From DASPTR01 sp964475545 (GTDB taxonomy: Archaea; Thermoproteota; Bathyarchaeia; Bathyarchaeales; Bathycorpusculaceae), in contig CAYYXF010000001.1 in the NCBI GenBank assembly GCA_964475545.1, positions 1 through 64,000 on the forward strand: a DNA stretch of 64,000 nt. Reading direction: 5' to 3'. Shown one piece after another: positions 24,828 to 33,475 of the stretch (position 1 is its first letter; every line of letters starts with the position of its first letter). Position numbers and translations under genes: made by a program. Below the pieces are notes generated by a model, which saw only the letters and a program-made list of their open reading frames with translations, did not search any database and was not told the origin of the DNA.

Positions 24828-25664
24828 TTACCCTCTCCTAAGCCTGAAATCTACTCCAACTGTGCGATATCCGATTTTCGTTGTCAGCAACATTCGCCTT
24901 TTGTGCTCCGCGTGAAGCCACCTTTGTTTGACCTCATGAACAATCTCATGCTCAATATTCAACTGCCCAGCTATAGCCTCTTCCTTCATAAAGTGCTCGA
25001 GCCCATACAGAATGAGGTCAAGAATCTCATATTCTAGGCCGAGTTCTCCCTCCGCAGTCTGACCTGGCCACAAGGCAGGTGAGGGCGGTTTATTTACGAT
25101 TTCTTTCGGTATACCTACATGTCTCGCAAGTTTTTTGACTTGCGTCTTGTACAAGTCCATTATGGGGGATATGTCTGACGCAACGTCTCCCCATTTCGTA
25201 AAGTATCCCATCATTGTTTCTGACTTATCTGAGCTTCCGCAAACAATCCTGTTGAGCTTGTTTGCATAATAGTAGACGTAGATCATTCGCGTCCTAGCCT
25301 TTATGTTGCCTTTACAGACTCTTTCTCCAGGATCGAAGATTGGGATCGAGTGATAGATGGCTTCTAGGGTTGATGTGACATCACATTCTTCCGCCTCAAT
25401 TTTGAACTTCTTGGCTACGAGCCTGGCATGACGTGCATCAGTAGCGTTGTATGTTTCCTTCTCTGGTAACATAAGCCCATGGACCTTCTTCCCGCCCAAA
25501 GCCAAGGCAGAAAGCGCGGCTACAATGGAGCTGTCAATTCCTCCAGACAAGCCTAGAACCACGCCGTCTGCACCACATTTTTCCAAGTAATCCGTTATGA
25601 ATCGCATTATCTTCGTTTTTATATCTGGCCAGTCTAAGTCTAGAGTTGAAGGTGTCAACTCCAA
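24828..25664 (-). CDS. nadE: NAD+ synthetase
   Basis: 278 residues with the N-type ATP-pyrophosphatase loop SGGIDSS (40-46), and CGSSDKSETMMGYFTKWGD plus PIMDLYKTQVKKLA typical of NadE. It adenylates nicotinic acid adenine dinucleotide and amidates it with ammonia. The downstream nitrilase, spaced 3 bases away, probably supplies that ammonia from glutamine. NAD kinase, the following pathway step, is at 41.9 kb. Confidence 0.9.
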   Translation of the reverse strand: MELTPSTLDLDWPDIKTKIMRFITDYLEKCGADGVVLGLSGGIDSSIVAALSALALGGKKVHGLMLPEKETYNATDARHARLVAKKFKIEAEECDVTSTLEAIYHSIPIFDPGERVCKGNIKARTRMIYVYYYANKLNRIVCGSSDKSETMMGYFTKWGDVASDISPIMDLYKTQVKKLARHVGIPKEIVNKPPSPALWPGQTAEGELGLEYEILDLILYGLEHFMKEEAIAGQLNIEHEIVHEVKQRWLHAEHKRRMLLTTKIGYRTVGVDFRLRRG

Positions 25665-25869
25665 GGAAATGCAGCCTCAGTGTTGTATGGCTGTGGTGGG
25701 GTATTTAAGGACAAGCTAAACGCGTGGAATTCTCATTTAGGTCGAATTATCAATCGCTGATCACCATTACTACTTGCGAAAACCCAGCGTCCATTGTCCT
25801 AACATTTTTAAAGGCAAACATAAAATACTGGAGCAGAGTGGATTCTAGGGCATAGAAGGATAATGAAAA

Positions 25870-26136
25870 ATGGGGCGAAGAAGGAGAAAGGTTGTTCACA
25901 TCCCCAAAAAGCGGTTACCCAAGCTTTTTTCTTGCCCAAAGTGTGGTAAGGAAACCGTAAGGGTTGAAATATATCGCGATCAAAAGCGCGCTATAGTGGC
26001 TTGCGGTGGTTGCGGCGTAAAGGAAGAGTTCCCGATCAAGCCCGTGCAGGGCGAGATTGACGTGTACTGCATGTTTACCGACAAATTTTACGGAAGTCCG
26101 AGAAGACCTTCAGCGACCGAAATTGCAGGTGCATGA
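25870..26136 (+). CDS. Elf1-like transcription elongation factor
   Basis: 88 residues with a basic N-terminus (GRRRRK) and a zinc ribbon with cysteines 22, 25, 45 and 48 (SCPKCGKE, VACGGCGV), followed by DVYCMFTDKFY, the Elf1 pattern. Elf1 rides on RNA polymerase during elongation. Its TGA lies 14 bases before the GGGP synthase ATG. A TTTTTAAAGG box about 60 bases upstream is the likely promoter for both. Confidence 0.85.
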   Translation: MGRRRRKVVHIPKKRLPKLFSCPKCGKETVRVEIYRDQKRAIVACGGCGVKEEFPIKPVQGEIDVYCMFTDKFYGSPRRPSATEIAGA

Positions 26137-26149
26137 TAAGCTGATTTCC

Positions 26150-26902
26150 ATGACAGGCCCTGTCGAGAAATCTCTGCTCGAGCGCATAGCGTCCGAGGGT
26201 TCTATTCACATAACTCTGATTGACCCGGAGAAAGCGACGCCTCCACAGGCTTCCAGAATCGCGATGAGGGCCAAGGCAAGCGGCACTGCGGCTGTCATGG
26301 TTGGTGGGTCAACGTTTGTTTCAGCGGCCCATCTGGACGATGTGGTTAAAATCGTTAGGCGTACAGTGGATATTCCTATAATTCTTTTCCCAAACAATAT
26401 CACGGGCATAAGCCGCTACGCTGACGCCATCTGGTTCATGTCTCTTCTGAACTCGGTTGACCCGTACTTCTTGATCGGCGCCCAAGTTCTAGGCGCACCG
26501 CTTGTAAAGAAATACGGTTTGGAACCTATCCCACTTGGCTACGTAATCGTCGGAGAAGGGGGTACGGCTGGTGTTGTAGGCAAGGCGGTCCCAGTTCCGT
26601 ATAGTAAACCTGAACTTGCCGCCGCTCATGCTCTGGCGGGGCAATATCTAGGGATGCGGTTCATATATCTGGAAGGAGGATCGGGGGCTAGAGTACCCGT
26701 GCCGCCGGGAATGATCCGTGCTGTCAAGCACTACATTGATGTTCCTCTAATCGTCGGAGGAGGCATACGAACTAGAGGGCAAGCCTTGACGGCAGCATCT
26801 GCCGGTGCCGACGTAATAGTTACTGGCAACATCGTAGAAGACGGCGGAGTGAAGCGCAAAGTTTCCGAGATCATCGAGGGCATAAGACACCGAAGAGAAT
26901 GA
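26150..26902 (+). CDS. (S)-3-O-geranylgeranylglyceryl phosphate synthase
   Basis: About 250 residues, TIM-barrel prenyltransferase of the GGGPS/PcrB family. HITLIDPEKATP near the start, the YLEGGSGARVPVP block and IVGGGIRTRGQA with the phosphate-binding TGNIVEDG turn are diagnostic. It joins geranylgeranyl diphosphate to sn-glycerol-1-phosphate, the first ether bond of archaeal lipids. I prefer the ATG at 26150 (MTGPVEKSL); the frame is open upstream inside elf1, and a GTG at 26129 is also possible. Confidence 0.92.
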   Translation: MTGPVEKSLLERIASEGSIHITLIDPEKATPPQASRIAMRAKASGTAAVMVGGSTFVSAAHLDDVVKIVRRTVDIPIILFPNNITGISRYADAIWFMSLLNSVDPYFLIGAQVLGAPLVKKYGLEPIPLGYVIVGEGGTAGVVGKAVPVPYSKPELAAAHALAGQYLGMRFIYLEGGSGARVPVPPGMIRAVKHYIDVPLIVGGGIRTRGQALTAASAGADVIVTGNIVEDGGVKRKVSEIIEGIRHRRE

Positions 26903-27177
26903 AGATCAAAAGACATGGAAAAACCGCTTCACTACCCTGGATTCATGTGAACCAAGACCGGCATCATAACCATTACATTGCCATCAGCGCAGTGAATACT
27001 TGAGGAGATTGTAGATCAAGGTGAGGCACAAGGGAAGAGTGATTCACGCTCTTTCTGTGTAGAAACAGAATGGAATACTGGCGCTTTCTGGACTGCTTTT
27101 TGATTTGTTCTTGTCAGAATATAGAAATAAGCTCTGGAAGCAACTAGAACTCAGGGGGAAGTCTCTTGGGGCTTCAG

Positions 27178-30100
27178 ATGAGCGAGACATACAGGCAATA
27201 CACTGAGAACTTGGAAAGCAGGCTTGGGCTGATGCATACGCTAAGTGATAAAGCAAGGGAAAAGGGTCTTGACCCAGCGCTGAAGACGGAGTGCAGGCTG
27301 GCAAAAGATCTAGCGGATCTTGTAGAAGGCCTTGTGGGACCACCTGGCGTTGCTGCAAGCATCAGGGAATTGAGCACAAAGCTCCCAAGAGAAGAGCTAG
27401 CGTTCAAAATCGCTGAAGAAATAGTCTATGGTAAGTTCGGACATGTGGAACCTGAAAATGCTGCAAACCAGGCAATACGCACAGCTCTCGCAATATTCAC
27501 CGAGGGCTTGACCGCAGCGCCACTGCAGGGAGTGGCGAAAGTTGCAATCAAAACAAATCATGATCGGACGCGCTATCTTGCCGTTTATTTTGCAGGTCCA
27601 ATGCGATCCGCCGGCGGCACGGACCAGGCACTAACATTAGTCGTCGCAGATTTTGTGCGCCGGCTGCTCGGGCTTGAACGCTATAAGCCCACAGAGGACG
27701 AAATCTCACGGTTCATTGAGGAGATAAGACTCTACGAGCGATCTGTGACCAGGTTTCAATACCACGTCTCAGATGAGGAACTTCGAAAGGCACTTGAATG
27801 GATTCCAATAGAAGTCACTGGAACAGAATCAAATCCGATTGAGGTCTCGTCTTTCCGAAACCTTCCACGCATAGAGACCAACCGAATAAGAGGAGGCGCA
27901 CTCCGCGTTGTAAATGATGGCATCGTCGGACGCGCCCCAAAAATCATAACGATAATAGAGCGACTTGGTTTCCAAGGATGGGATTGGCTGAGGGAGGTCC
28001 GAAGAAAATCTGAAAAGAAATCTGCAGGGTTCATGGATGAAGTTATCGCCGGTCGTCCAATATTCTCTTTTCCATCCAGACGTGGGGGGTTCCGCTTAAG
28101 GTACGGCAGGGCCCGAAACACTGGATTGTCGTCGGTTGGGATTCATCCGGCGACCATGCTTGTTCTTCAGGGGTTCCTTGCTGGCGGAACGCAACTCCGT
28201 TTAGAGCTTCCAGGGAAGGGCGGAATCGCTGTGCCAGTGGACACGGTGGAGTCGCCTGTAGTCCGTTTAAGGGATGGATCAGTCGTCCGCGTCTCGGTTG
28301 GCAACTTCGACAAGCTGAAAGGTGACATTGAGAGAATTCTGTTCCTAGGCGACATTTTGATCAGCTTCGGCGACTTCCTATATAACAGTCAAGTTCTCGC
28401 GCCTTCCGGGTACGTTGAAGAATGGTGGACGAGCGACTTGCAAAACGCTATCGCAGTGCGGTTCAATGGAAGCCTTGAAAACGCCGCAGAAACTGCCAGG
28501 GTTCCGCCGGAGAGACTGAAGGATTTTCTTAAGGGCCCCTTCACGTGCAAGCCCACCGTTGAAGAGGCCATAGCCTTGTCGTTGGCATTACCTGTGCCTC
28601 TACACCCGCTTTTCACGTTCTTCTGGTCAAATCTCTCCTCAGTTGAAGAGCTTCAAGTGCTCAGAAAATGGGTTCTCAATTCCAAACTGCAGCGTTCAGC
28701 AGGTATAACTATTCAGATCACAGGCGAATTCGACACTAATGTCAAGCAAGCAATGGAGCTGCTGTATCTGCCGCACAAGGTTTCAGAAGGCAAGATAATC
28801 ATCGAAGGCGAGGATGCCCACGCTTTTGCTTCTTGCCTAGGCCACGACCATACTACTGCTGCGGACCTCTCTGCAGCCAAGTCAGTTTCAGACGCGCTCT
28901 CTCTGGCTTCTGGCATTCAAATAAGAGAGAAGGCCCCCACCTTTGTAGGCGCCCGGATGGGAAGACCTGAGAAGGCGAAAAGACGTGAGATGAAGCCTCT
29001 GGTACACGTGCTCTTTCCAGTCGGCTTGTCTGGAGGCTCACATAGAGACCTTGTTGAGGCGGCGGGGCACGGACCAACGCTTGTCGAAACAGTCAAGCGC
29101 AAGTGTCCAAGCTGCAAGACCTTTACTTCCAAGGTAAAATGCCCCTCATGCGGCTCTGAGACTCTTCCTGACAAAATCTGTCCTCGATGTGGAAAGACCC
29201 TAAAGGAAGATGAATGCCCGGTTTGTAAAGTGCCAGCAAGGCAGTATCAGAAACAGGCTGTTAACTTCAAAGAAATGCTTGAGAGTGCGTGCACCGGGTT
29301 AGGCGTTTCTGTTCCGAAGATTCTAAAGGGTGTCAAAGGCTTAACGAATGATACGAAGACTCCTGAGAGCATTGAAAAGGGCGTGCTTCGCGCGAAGTAC
29401 GACTTGTCGGTTTACAAGGATGGAACAATCCGTTTTGATGCCACGAACGCTCCGTTGACACATTTCAAGCCTGCCGAGATTGGAGTTCCAGTTGAAAAGC
29501 TACGCGAGCTTGGCTATACTTGCGACGTCTACGGTGCAAAGTTGACAGAGGCAAATCAGACATGTGAACTGAGACTGCAAGACGTTGTTATCCCAAGGAA
29601 GAGCGCGAGCTACTTCATGCGAGTGGCTAACTTCATGGACGAACTGCTGGTGAAAGTCTACGGACTTCCTTCTCACTACAACCTCAAAAACACGGATGAC
29701 CTTGTTGGACAGTTGATAGTCGGTTTGGCTCCGCATACATGTGCAGGAATCTTAGGTCGCATAATAGGATTCACAAGCCTAAGCCTCTGCTATGCACATC
29801 CAATTTGGCATTCAGCTAAGCGGAGGGACTGTGACGGGGACGAAGACGCACTAATGCTCGCTTTGGACACTTTGATCAACTTCTCACGCGCTTACCTGCC
29901 TTCGCAAATAGGCGGAATAATGGATGCCCCCCTTCTTTTAATCCCGGTTGTCAACACGGAGGAGGTACAGAGGCAGGCTCATGATTTTGATGTTGCAGCA
30001 GCTTATCCATCTGAGTTCTACGGCAAAACCTGTGAGAAGGCAGAAGCTAGACAGGTAGCTCCAACAATAGACCTGATCGGATCACGTCTGGGAACTGAAG

Positions 30101-30582
30101 CGCAATTTGAAGGGTTCAGCTTTACAACGCCGGTGTCCAATATCAACATGGGAAATGTCGAAAGCTCATACAAACGGTTCAAGACAATGGTTGAAAAGCT
30201 TGACGGTCAGCTTGCATTGTGCCAGAAAATTGAAGCAGTAGATGCCAGGAAAGTTGCACTTAAGGTCCTGACCACACACTTCATTCGGGACATTGCTGGA
30301 AATCTGCGGGCCTTCTCCACTCAGGCTTTCAGATGTAAGACTTGCAACAAACGTTACCGGCGGATTCCTCTGCGGGGCAAGTGCCCAATCTGTGGCGGAC
30401 AATTGACTTTAACCGTTTATCGCGGAGGCATCGAAAAATACGTAGAAGTAGCGCTGCAGTTGATTGAGAAATATGGATTGCCACAGTATTACGCTCAGAG
30501 GATACTGCTAATGAAAGAGGAGATTGGAGCCATGTTTGAAGGCAAGAAGCCGAAGCAAATCAGCTTGTCAGACTTTGTATGA
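27178..30582 (+). CDS. polC: DNA polymerase II (family D) large subunit, DP2
   Basis: About 1134 residues, normal length, no intein. The N-terminal DP2 region (YFAGPMRSAGGTDQALTL) is typical. The double-psi-barrel catalytic motif with paired Asp, RDCDGDEDALML, is near residue 885. Zinc-binding clusters lie at about 642-690 (CPSCKTFTSK, CPSCGSE, CPRCGK, CPVCK) and near 1052 (CKTCNKRYRR, CPICGGQ). This is the polymerizing subunit that pairs with DP1. The start is chosen at ATG 27178 (MSETYRQY); a TTG four codons earlier is the alternative. The 275 bases before it hold no clear gene. Confidence 0.96.
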   Translation: MSETYRQYTENLESRLGLMHTLSDKAREKGLDPALKTECRLAKDLADLVEGLVGPPGVAASIRELSTKLPREELAFKIAEEIVYGKFGHVEPENAANQAIRTALAIFTEGLTAAPLQGVAKVAIKTNHDRTRYLAVYFAGPMRSAGGTDQALTLVVADFVRRLLGLERYKPTEDEISRFIEEIRLYERSVTRFQYHVSDEELRKALEWIPIEVTGTESNPIEVSSFRNLPRIETNRIRGGALRVVNDGIVGRAPKIITIIERLGFQGWDWLREVRRKSEKKSAGFMDEVIAGRPIFSFPSRRGGFRLRYGRARNTGLSSVGIHPATMLVLQGFLAGGTQLRLELPGKGGIAVPVDTVESPVVRLRDGSVVRVSVGNFDKLKGDIERILFLGDILISFGDFLYNSQVLAPSGYVEEWWTSDLQNAIAVRFNGSLENAAETARVPPERLKDFLKGPFTCKPTVEEAIALSLALPVPLHPLFTFFWSNLSSVEELQVLRKWVLNSKLQRSAGITIQITGEFDTNVKQAMELLYLPHKVSEGKIIIEGEDAHAFASCLGHDHTTAADLSAAKSVSDALSLASGIQIREKAPTFVGARMGRPEKAKRREMKPLVHVLFPVGLSGGSHRDLVEAAGHGPTLVETVKRKCPSCKTFTSKVKCPSCGSETLPDKICPRCGKTLKEDECPVCKVPARQYQKQAVNFKEMLESACTGLGVSVPKILKGVKGLTNDTKTPESIEKGVLRAKYDLSVYKDGTIRFDATNAPLTHFKPAEIGVPVEKLRELGYTCDVYGAKLTEANQTCELRLQDVVIPRKSASYFMRVANFMDELLVKVYGLPSHYNLKNTDDLVGQLIVGLAPHTCAGILGRIIGFTSLSLCYAHPIWHSAKRRDCDGDEDALMLALDTLINFSRAYLPSQIGGIMDAPLLLIPVVNTEEVQRQAHDFDVAAAYPSEFYGKTCEKAEARQVAPTIDLIGSRLGTEAQFEGFSFTTPVSNINMGNVESSYKRFKTMVEKLDGQLALCQKIEAVDARKVALKVLTTHFIRDIAGNLRAFSTQAFRCKTCNKRYRRIPLRGKCPICGGQLTLTVYRGGIEKYVEVALQLIEKYGLPQYYAQRILLMKEEIGAMFEGKKPKQISLSDFV

Positions 30583-30626
30583 ACAAGACTTTTCTATACA
30601 AATAACCTACTTGATAGCAGATAAGA

Positions 30627-30899
30627 ATGGTCAGAGAAATTTGGCATCCCAATGCCTACTTGTCAGCAATAAGGAACATCAAACTTGGTTTGAGGGCTAG
30701 AACCAGAATACTAAGCGCGTTGGAGAAAAATTCTAGCGATGCCCGAACCATTGCTAACGAAACAGGAATGCATTATGGAGTTGTCATGCACCATCTGAAG
30801 CTTCTTGAAGCGGAGGAAATTGTTGAGCGGAAAGGCAGCAAGCCGTATGTCTGGATGCTCACCGGCGTCGGTCAGAGACGCTTGCTGAGCACGCCCTAA
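30627..30899 (+). CDS. ArsR-like winged-helix regulator
   Basis: 90 residues: one winged-helix domain with RTRILSALEKNSSDARTIAN, HYGVVMHHLKLLEAEEIVER as recognition helix and a wing GSKPYVWMLTGVG. Small enough to be a dimeric DNA-binding repressor. It starts 44 bases after DP2 and its stop overlaps the convergent MazG gene by 4 bases. Signal and target are unknown. Confidence 0.75.
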   Translation: MVREIWHPNAYLSAIRNIKLGLRARTRILSALEKNSSDARTIANETGMHYGVVMHHLKLLEAEEIVERKGSKPYVWMLTGVGQRRLLSTP

Positions 30900-31183
30900 A
30901 AGGTACATTGGCAGGGTGAACACTTACACTTAGGACATTTGTCGTTGTATTTGCTGAGAGCGGCCTTCTCCAGATCCACATTGACAACATTTGCCAACGA
31001 GGCCAACCAGGCAATAACGTCTGCAAATTCCCTCTCCAGTTCTTCCTTGTTTCCATTTTCTAAGGCTTCGCCCAGTTCTCTTGTCTCATCTGCAAGCCAA
31101 TCATATGTCCCCTTGCTGCCTCGCTTAGAGTCTCTGTGAAAATACAGGCGATGCATCATGTCCTGAAACTCTCTTATGTGCAT
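30896..31183 (-). CDS. MazG-like nucleotide pyrophosphohydrolase with Cys-rich tail
   Basis: About 95 residues. The MazG metal site E-x2-E-x-E...E-x2-D is visible in DETRELGEAL and EREFADVIAW. The enzyme hydrolyses (d)NTPs to monophosphates, sanitising the pool. The C-terminal CPKCKCSPCQC is an unusual metal-binding-like tail. I start at ATG 31183 (MHIREFQ); the frame is open 20 codons upstream. Confidence 0.78.
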   Translation of the reverse strand: MHIREFQDMMHRLYFHRDSKRGSKGTYDWLADETRELGEALENGNKEELEREFADVIAWLASLANVVNVDLEKAALSKYNDKCPKCKCSPCQCTF

Positions 31184-31357
31184 ACTTCCCACCACTTCAA
31201 TGGAATAGACGCTTCCTGAGATCCTTGTTGCTTCTTCTCCCACTCTGTAAGTATTGGTTCGAAGCTATCAGTCGACCATTGATTTCTGATCTTCAGCTAT
31301 GTCTTCTTTTGTATTCACGTTCGATTCTATAGGCAGGATCACGTGTCGTTGGGCATT

Positions 31358-32674
31358 CTAGCGGATCTTCATATACTTGTAGGCTTCTGTCTTGTTCTCA
31401 AAGCAGTAATGTACTTTTTGATATTCTTTCCTGAACTCTGCAACGTCAAGTCTCACCTTCTCTAGTGGCTCCTTGTCTATTATGACGCGCTTGACAAACT
31501 CCGCTATCTGAGCCATTTCTGGTTCTTTCATTCCAAGCCTTGTGACCTCTGAAACGCCCATCCTTATGCCTCCCGGATGCATGAAATGTCTTCCCTCCTT
31601 AATGTCCCATGGCAGCAAGTTCCTGTTTATGATTATGTTTGCCTTTTCCAGCGTCTCCTCGATTGTGCCACCGTCTCCGTGCTTTGTTATGTCTATCAGG
31701 ATAACGTGCGACTCTGTGAAGCCCTTGTGTTCTGCTAGAACGTTGAATCCTTTCTCGTAGAGGGCTTGGGCCAGAGCTTTAGCGTTTTTCACTATCTGGC
31801 TTGCGTATTCTTTTCCGAATTGAAGCATTTCGGCGCATGCAATTGTGAGGCCTGCAACTTCGTGAAGATGATGGTTGCTGACCATTCCTGGGAAGGTTGC
31901 CTTTTTTATTCTTTCAGCGTTCTTCTCCCAAGACAAGATTCCGCCATGTTGGGGACCGAAAAACGTCTTGTGCGTACTTAAGCTTACGACATCTGCGCCT
32001 TCTTTGAGTGGGTCTTGGAATTGCCCTCCCGCAATTAGTCCTGCAACATGTGCTGCGTCGTATCCTGCGGTTGCGTTCACTGAATGGACGGTTTCAACTA
32101 GCTCTTTGACGGGGTGTGGAAACGGGAAAACGCTTGCGCCGAACATGACAAATTTCGGCGGCTTACCCTTTGCGCCAAGTTCTTGGATCTTGCTCTTTGC
32201 CTTGTCAACGTCAATGTTCAATTCCTTGTAATCCAAAGGTAGGTATTCAACGACTAGACCTTTAACAGCGCCTGCTGTTCCTCCGAACTCTTTCTTTCCT
32301 GATGTTATGTGCCCACCGCACGGGATGGATAGTGCCAGAAGAATGTCACCTGGCTCCGTAAAAGCGGTGTAGACGGCTAGGTTAGCGACGACTCCTGATA
32401 TGGGTCTGACGTCTACGAATTCGGCGCTAAAGAGTTTCTTCATCAGCTCGATGCATTTGAACTCGACCTGGTCTATGAAGCGGCAGCCTGCATAGACTCT
32501 TTCTCCAGGCCACCCTTCAGCGTAGCGATTTCCAAAATCTGTGATGAGGGCCTCGCGTACGGCTGGGCTTGGAATGTTTTCGCTTGCTATGAGCGGGATG
32601 CTTTCCTGAAACCACTTATGATGCTGTTGCAGAAGATCAAAAACGTGATCATACTCGTCTCTGGGTGTAGCCAT
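31358..32674 (-). CDS. glyA: Serine hydroxymethyltransferase
   Basis: About 438 residues, PLP fold type I. SENIPSPAVREAL near the N-terminus, HVAGLIAGG, and the cofactor lysine in STHKTFFGPQHGG are the SHMT blocks. It interconverts serine and glycine with a one-carbon carrier, in archaea probably a tetrahydromethanopterin-type pterin. The ATG at 32674 (MATPRDEYD) is likelier than the TTG three codons upstream. Its promoter region is shared with divergent sec61-beta. Confidence 0.93.
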   Translation of the reverse strand: MATPRDEYDHVFDLLQQHHKWFQESIPLIASENIPSPAVREALITDFGNRYAEGWPGERVYAGCRFIDQVEFKCIELMKKLFSAEFVDVRPISGVVANLAVYTAFTEPGDILLALSIPCGGHITSGKKEFGGTAGAVKGLVVEYLPLDYKELNIDVDKAKSKIQELGAKGKPPKFVMFGASVFPFPHPVKELVETVHSVNATAGYDAAHVAGLIAGGQFQDPLKEGADVVSLSTHKTFFGPQHGGILSWEKNAERIKKATFPGMVSNHHLHEVAGLTIACAEMLQFGKEYASQIVKNAKALAQALYEKGFNVLAEHKGFTESHVILIDITKHGDGGTIEETLEKANIIINRNLLPWDIKEGRHFMHPGGIRMGVSEVTRLGMKEPEMAQIAEFVKRVIIDKEPLEKVRLDVAEFRKEYQKVHYCFENKTEAYKYMKIR

Positions 32675-32794
32675 TACAAGCACCTTTGTATCAGACTATC
32701 GCTTGTTCAAAAATTAAAAACCTTTCGAAACAACATAACCTTAATAATAGAGAAAATGCTAGGAATTAGTTGCCAGATCCAAGAGGTCTCCTAG

Positions 32795-32965
32795 ATGAGC
32801 AGAAAGAAGAAGAAGGAAAAATCTGCCCCAATGCCAGCTGCGAGTGCTGGACTGTTAAGGTTCTTTGAAGAGGAGACCGAAGGCGTTAAAATCAGACCTG
32901 AGATGCTTGTGGTCTTCTCAGTTGCGTTAATAGTTGTGTGCATTCTGGCACATGTGTTCTTCTGA
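32795..32965 (+). CDS. secG: Preprotein translocase subunit Sec61-beta (SecG)
   Basis: 56 residues, a tail-anchored protein: basic MSRKKKKEKS, then PAASAGLLRFFEEETEGVKI, the conserved archaeal Sec61-beta block, and one C-terminal helix MLVVFSVALIVVCILAHVFF. It is part of the SecYEG translocon. The gene is short and easily missed. AAGAGG lies upstream of the ATG. Confidence 0.9.
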   Translation: MSRKKKKEKSAPMPAASAGLLRFFEEETEGVKIRPEMLVVFSVALIVVCILAHVFF

Positions 32966-32975
32966 GGCTGACGTG

Positions 32976-33263
32976 CTAGCGTCTGGCAGGCACATGTAGA
33001 ACTTCTATTCTTTGGACAGAATTAAGGTGAACAAATATTTCACTTCTTTCTTCCCTGCTTGCAACTTGCGGTATGGGTTGGGCAATTGTGGCCCTTAGAA
33101 TAATGGCCTCCGCGTCCGAAAGCCATATCCCTGCAGGTTCCCGAGTCACTGCCATCAGAGTGCCTTCAAAACCATAGGCTGGATCCAAAATTACCCGTAT
33201 GTGATTTCCCACATTCTTCTCCAACATGTGAAATATAGTTAGAGGGATGTTCTGGTCTGGCAT
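32976..33263 (-). CDS. Sm-like (LSm) domain protein
   Basis: 95 residues with an Sm1-like VGNHIRVILDPAYGFEGTLM and an Sm2-like FVHLNSVQRIEVL. Such proteins form rings that bind U-rich RNA. The spacing between motifs is longer than in canonical Sm proteins, so this may be a divergent branch. It converges with sec61-beta, 10 bases apart. Confidence 0.55.
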   Translation of the reverse strand: MPDQNIPLTIFHMLEKNVGNHIRVILDPAYGFEGTLMAVTREPAGIWLSDAEAIILRATIAQPIPQVASREERSEIFVHLNSVQRIEVLHVPARR

Positions 33264-33475
33264 GGGCTCCGCAAAACCTTACTGATCAGCAATTCAAGAA
33301 TAAAACACTTGCTCCTCTTAAGGCCTTCGGCGTCAATGCTAACCTTGTAGGCAACCAGTTCTATTGGAACCTAGCTATCTCAACGTTCATGTCAAAATGC
33401 AGAAACCACTTCATCAGTCCATTATCCTTAAGATGTAATAACTGTCTATCTCGGCGGGTTTCACAACATCTTAAT

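Noticed and set aside
26899..27003. Short frame of 34 codons starting with ATG overlapping the GGGP synthase stop.
   Set aside because: No ribosome site, no recognisable motif and odd His-rich composition; treated as non-coding.
33389..33475. Upstream 29 codons of the DUF2070 frame.
   Set aside because: Cys/Arg/Asn-rich, no similarity to membrane or DUF2070 sequence, and a better start exists at 33476.
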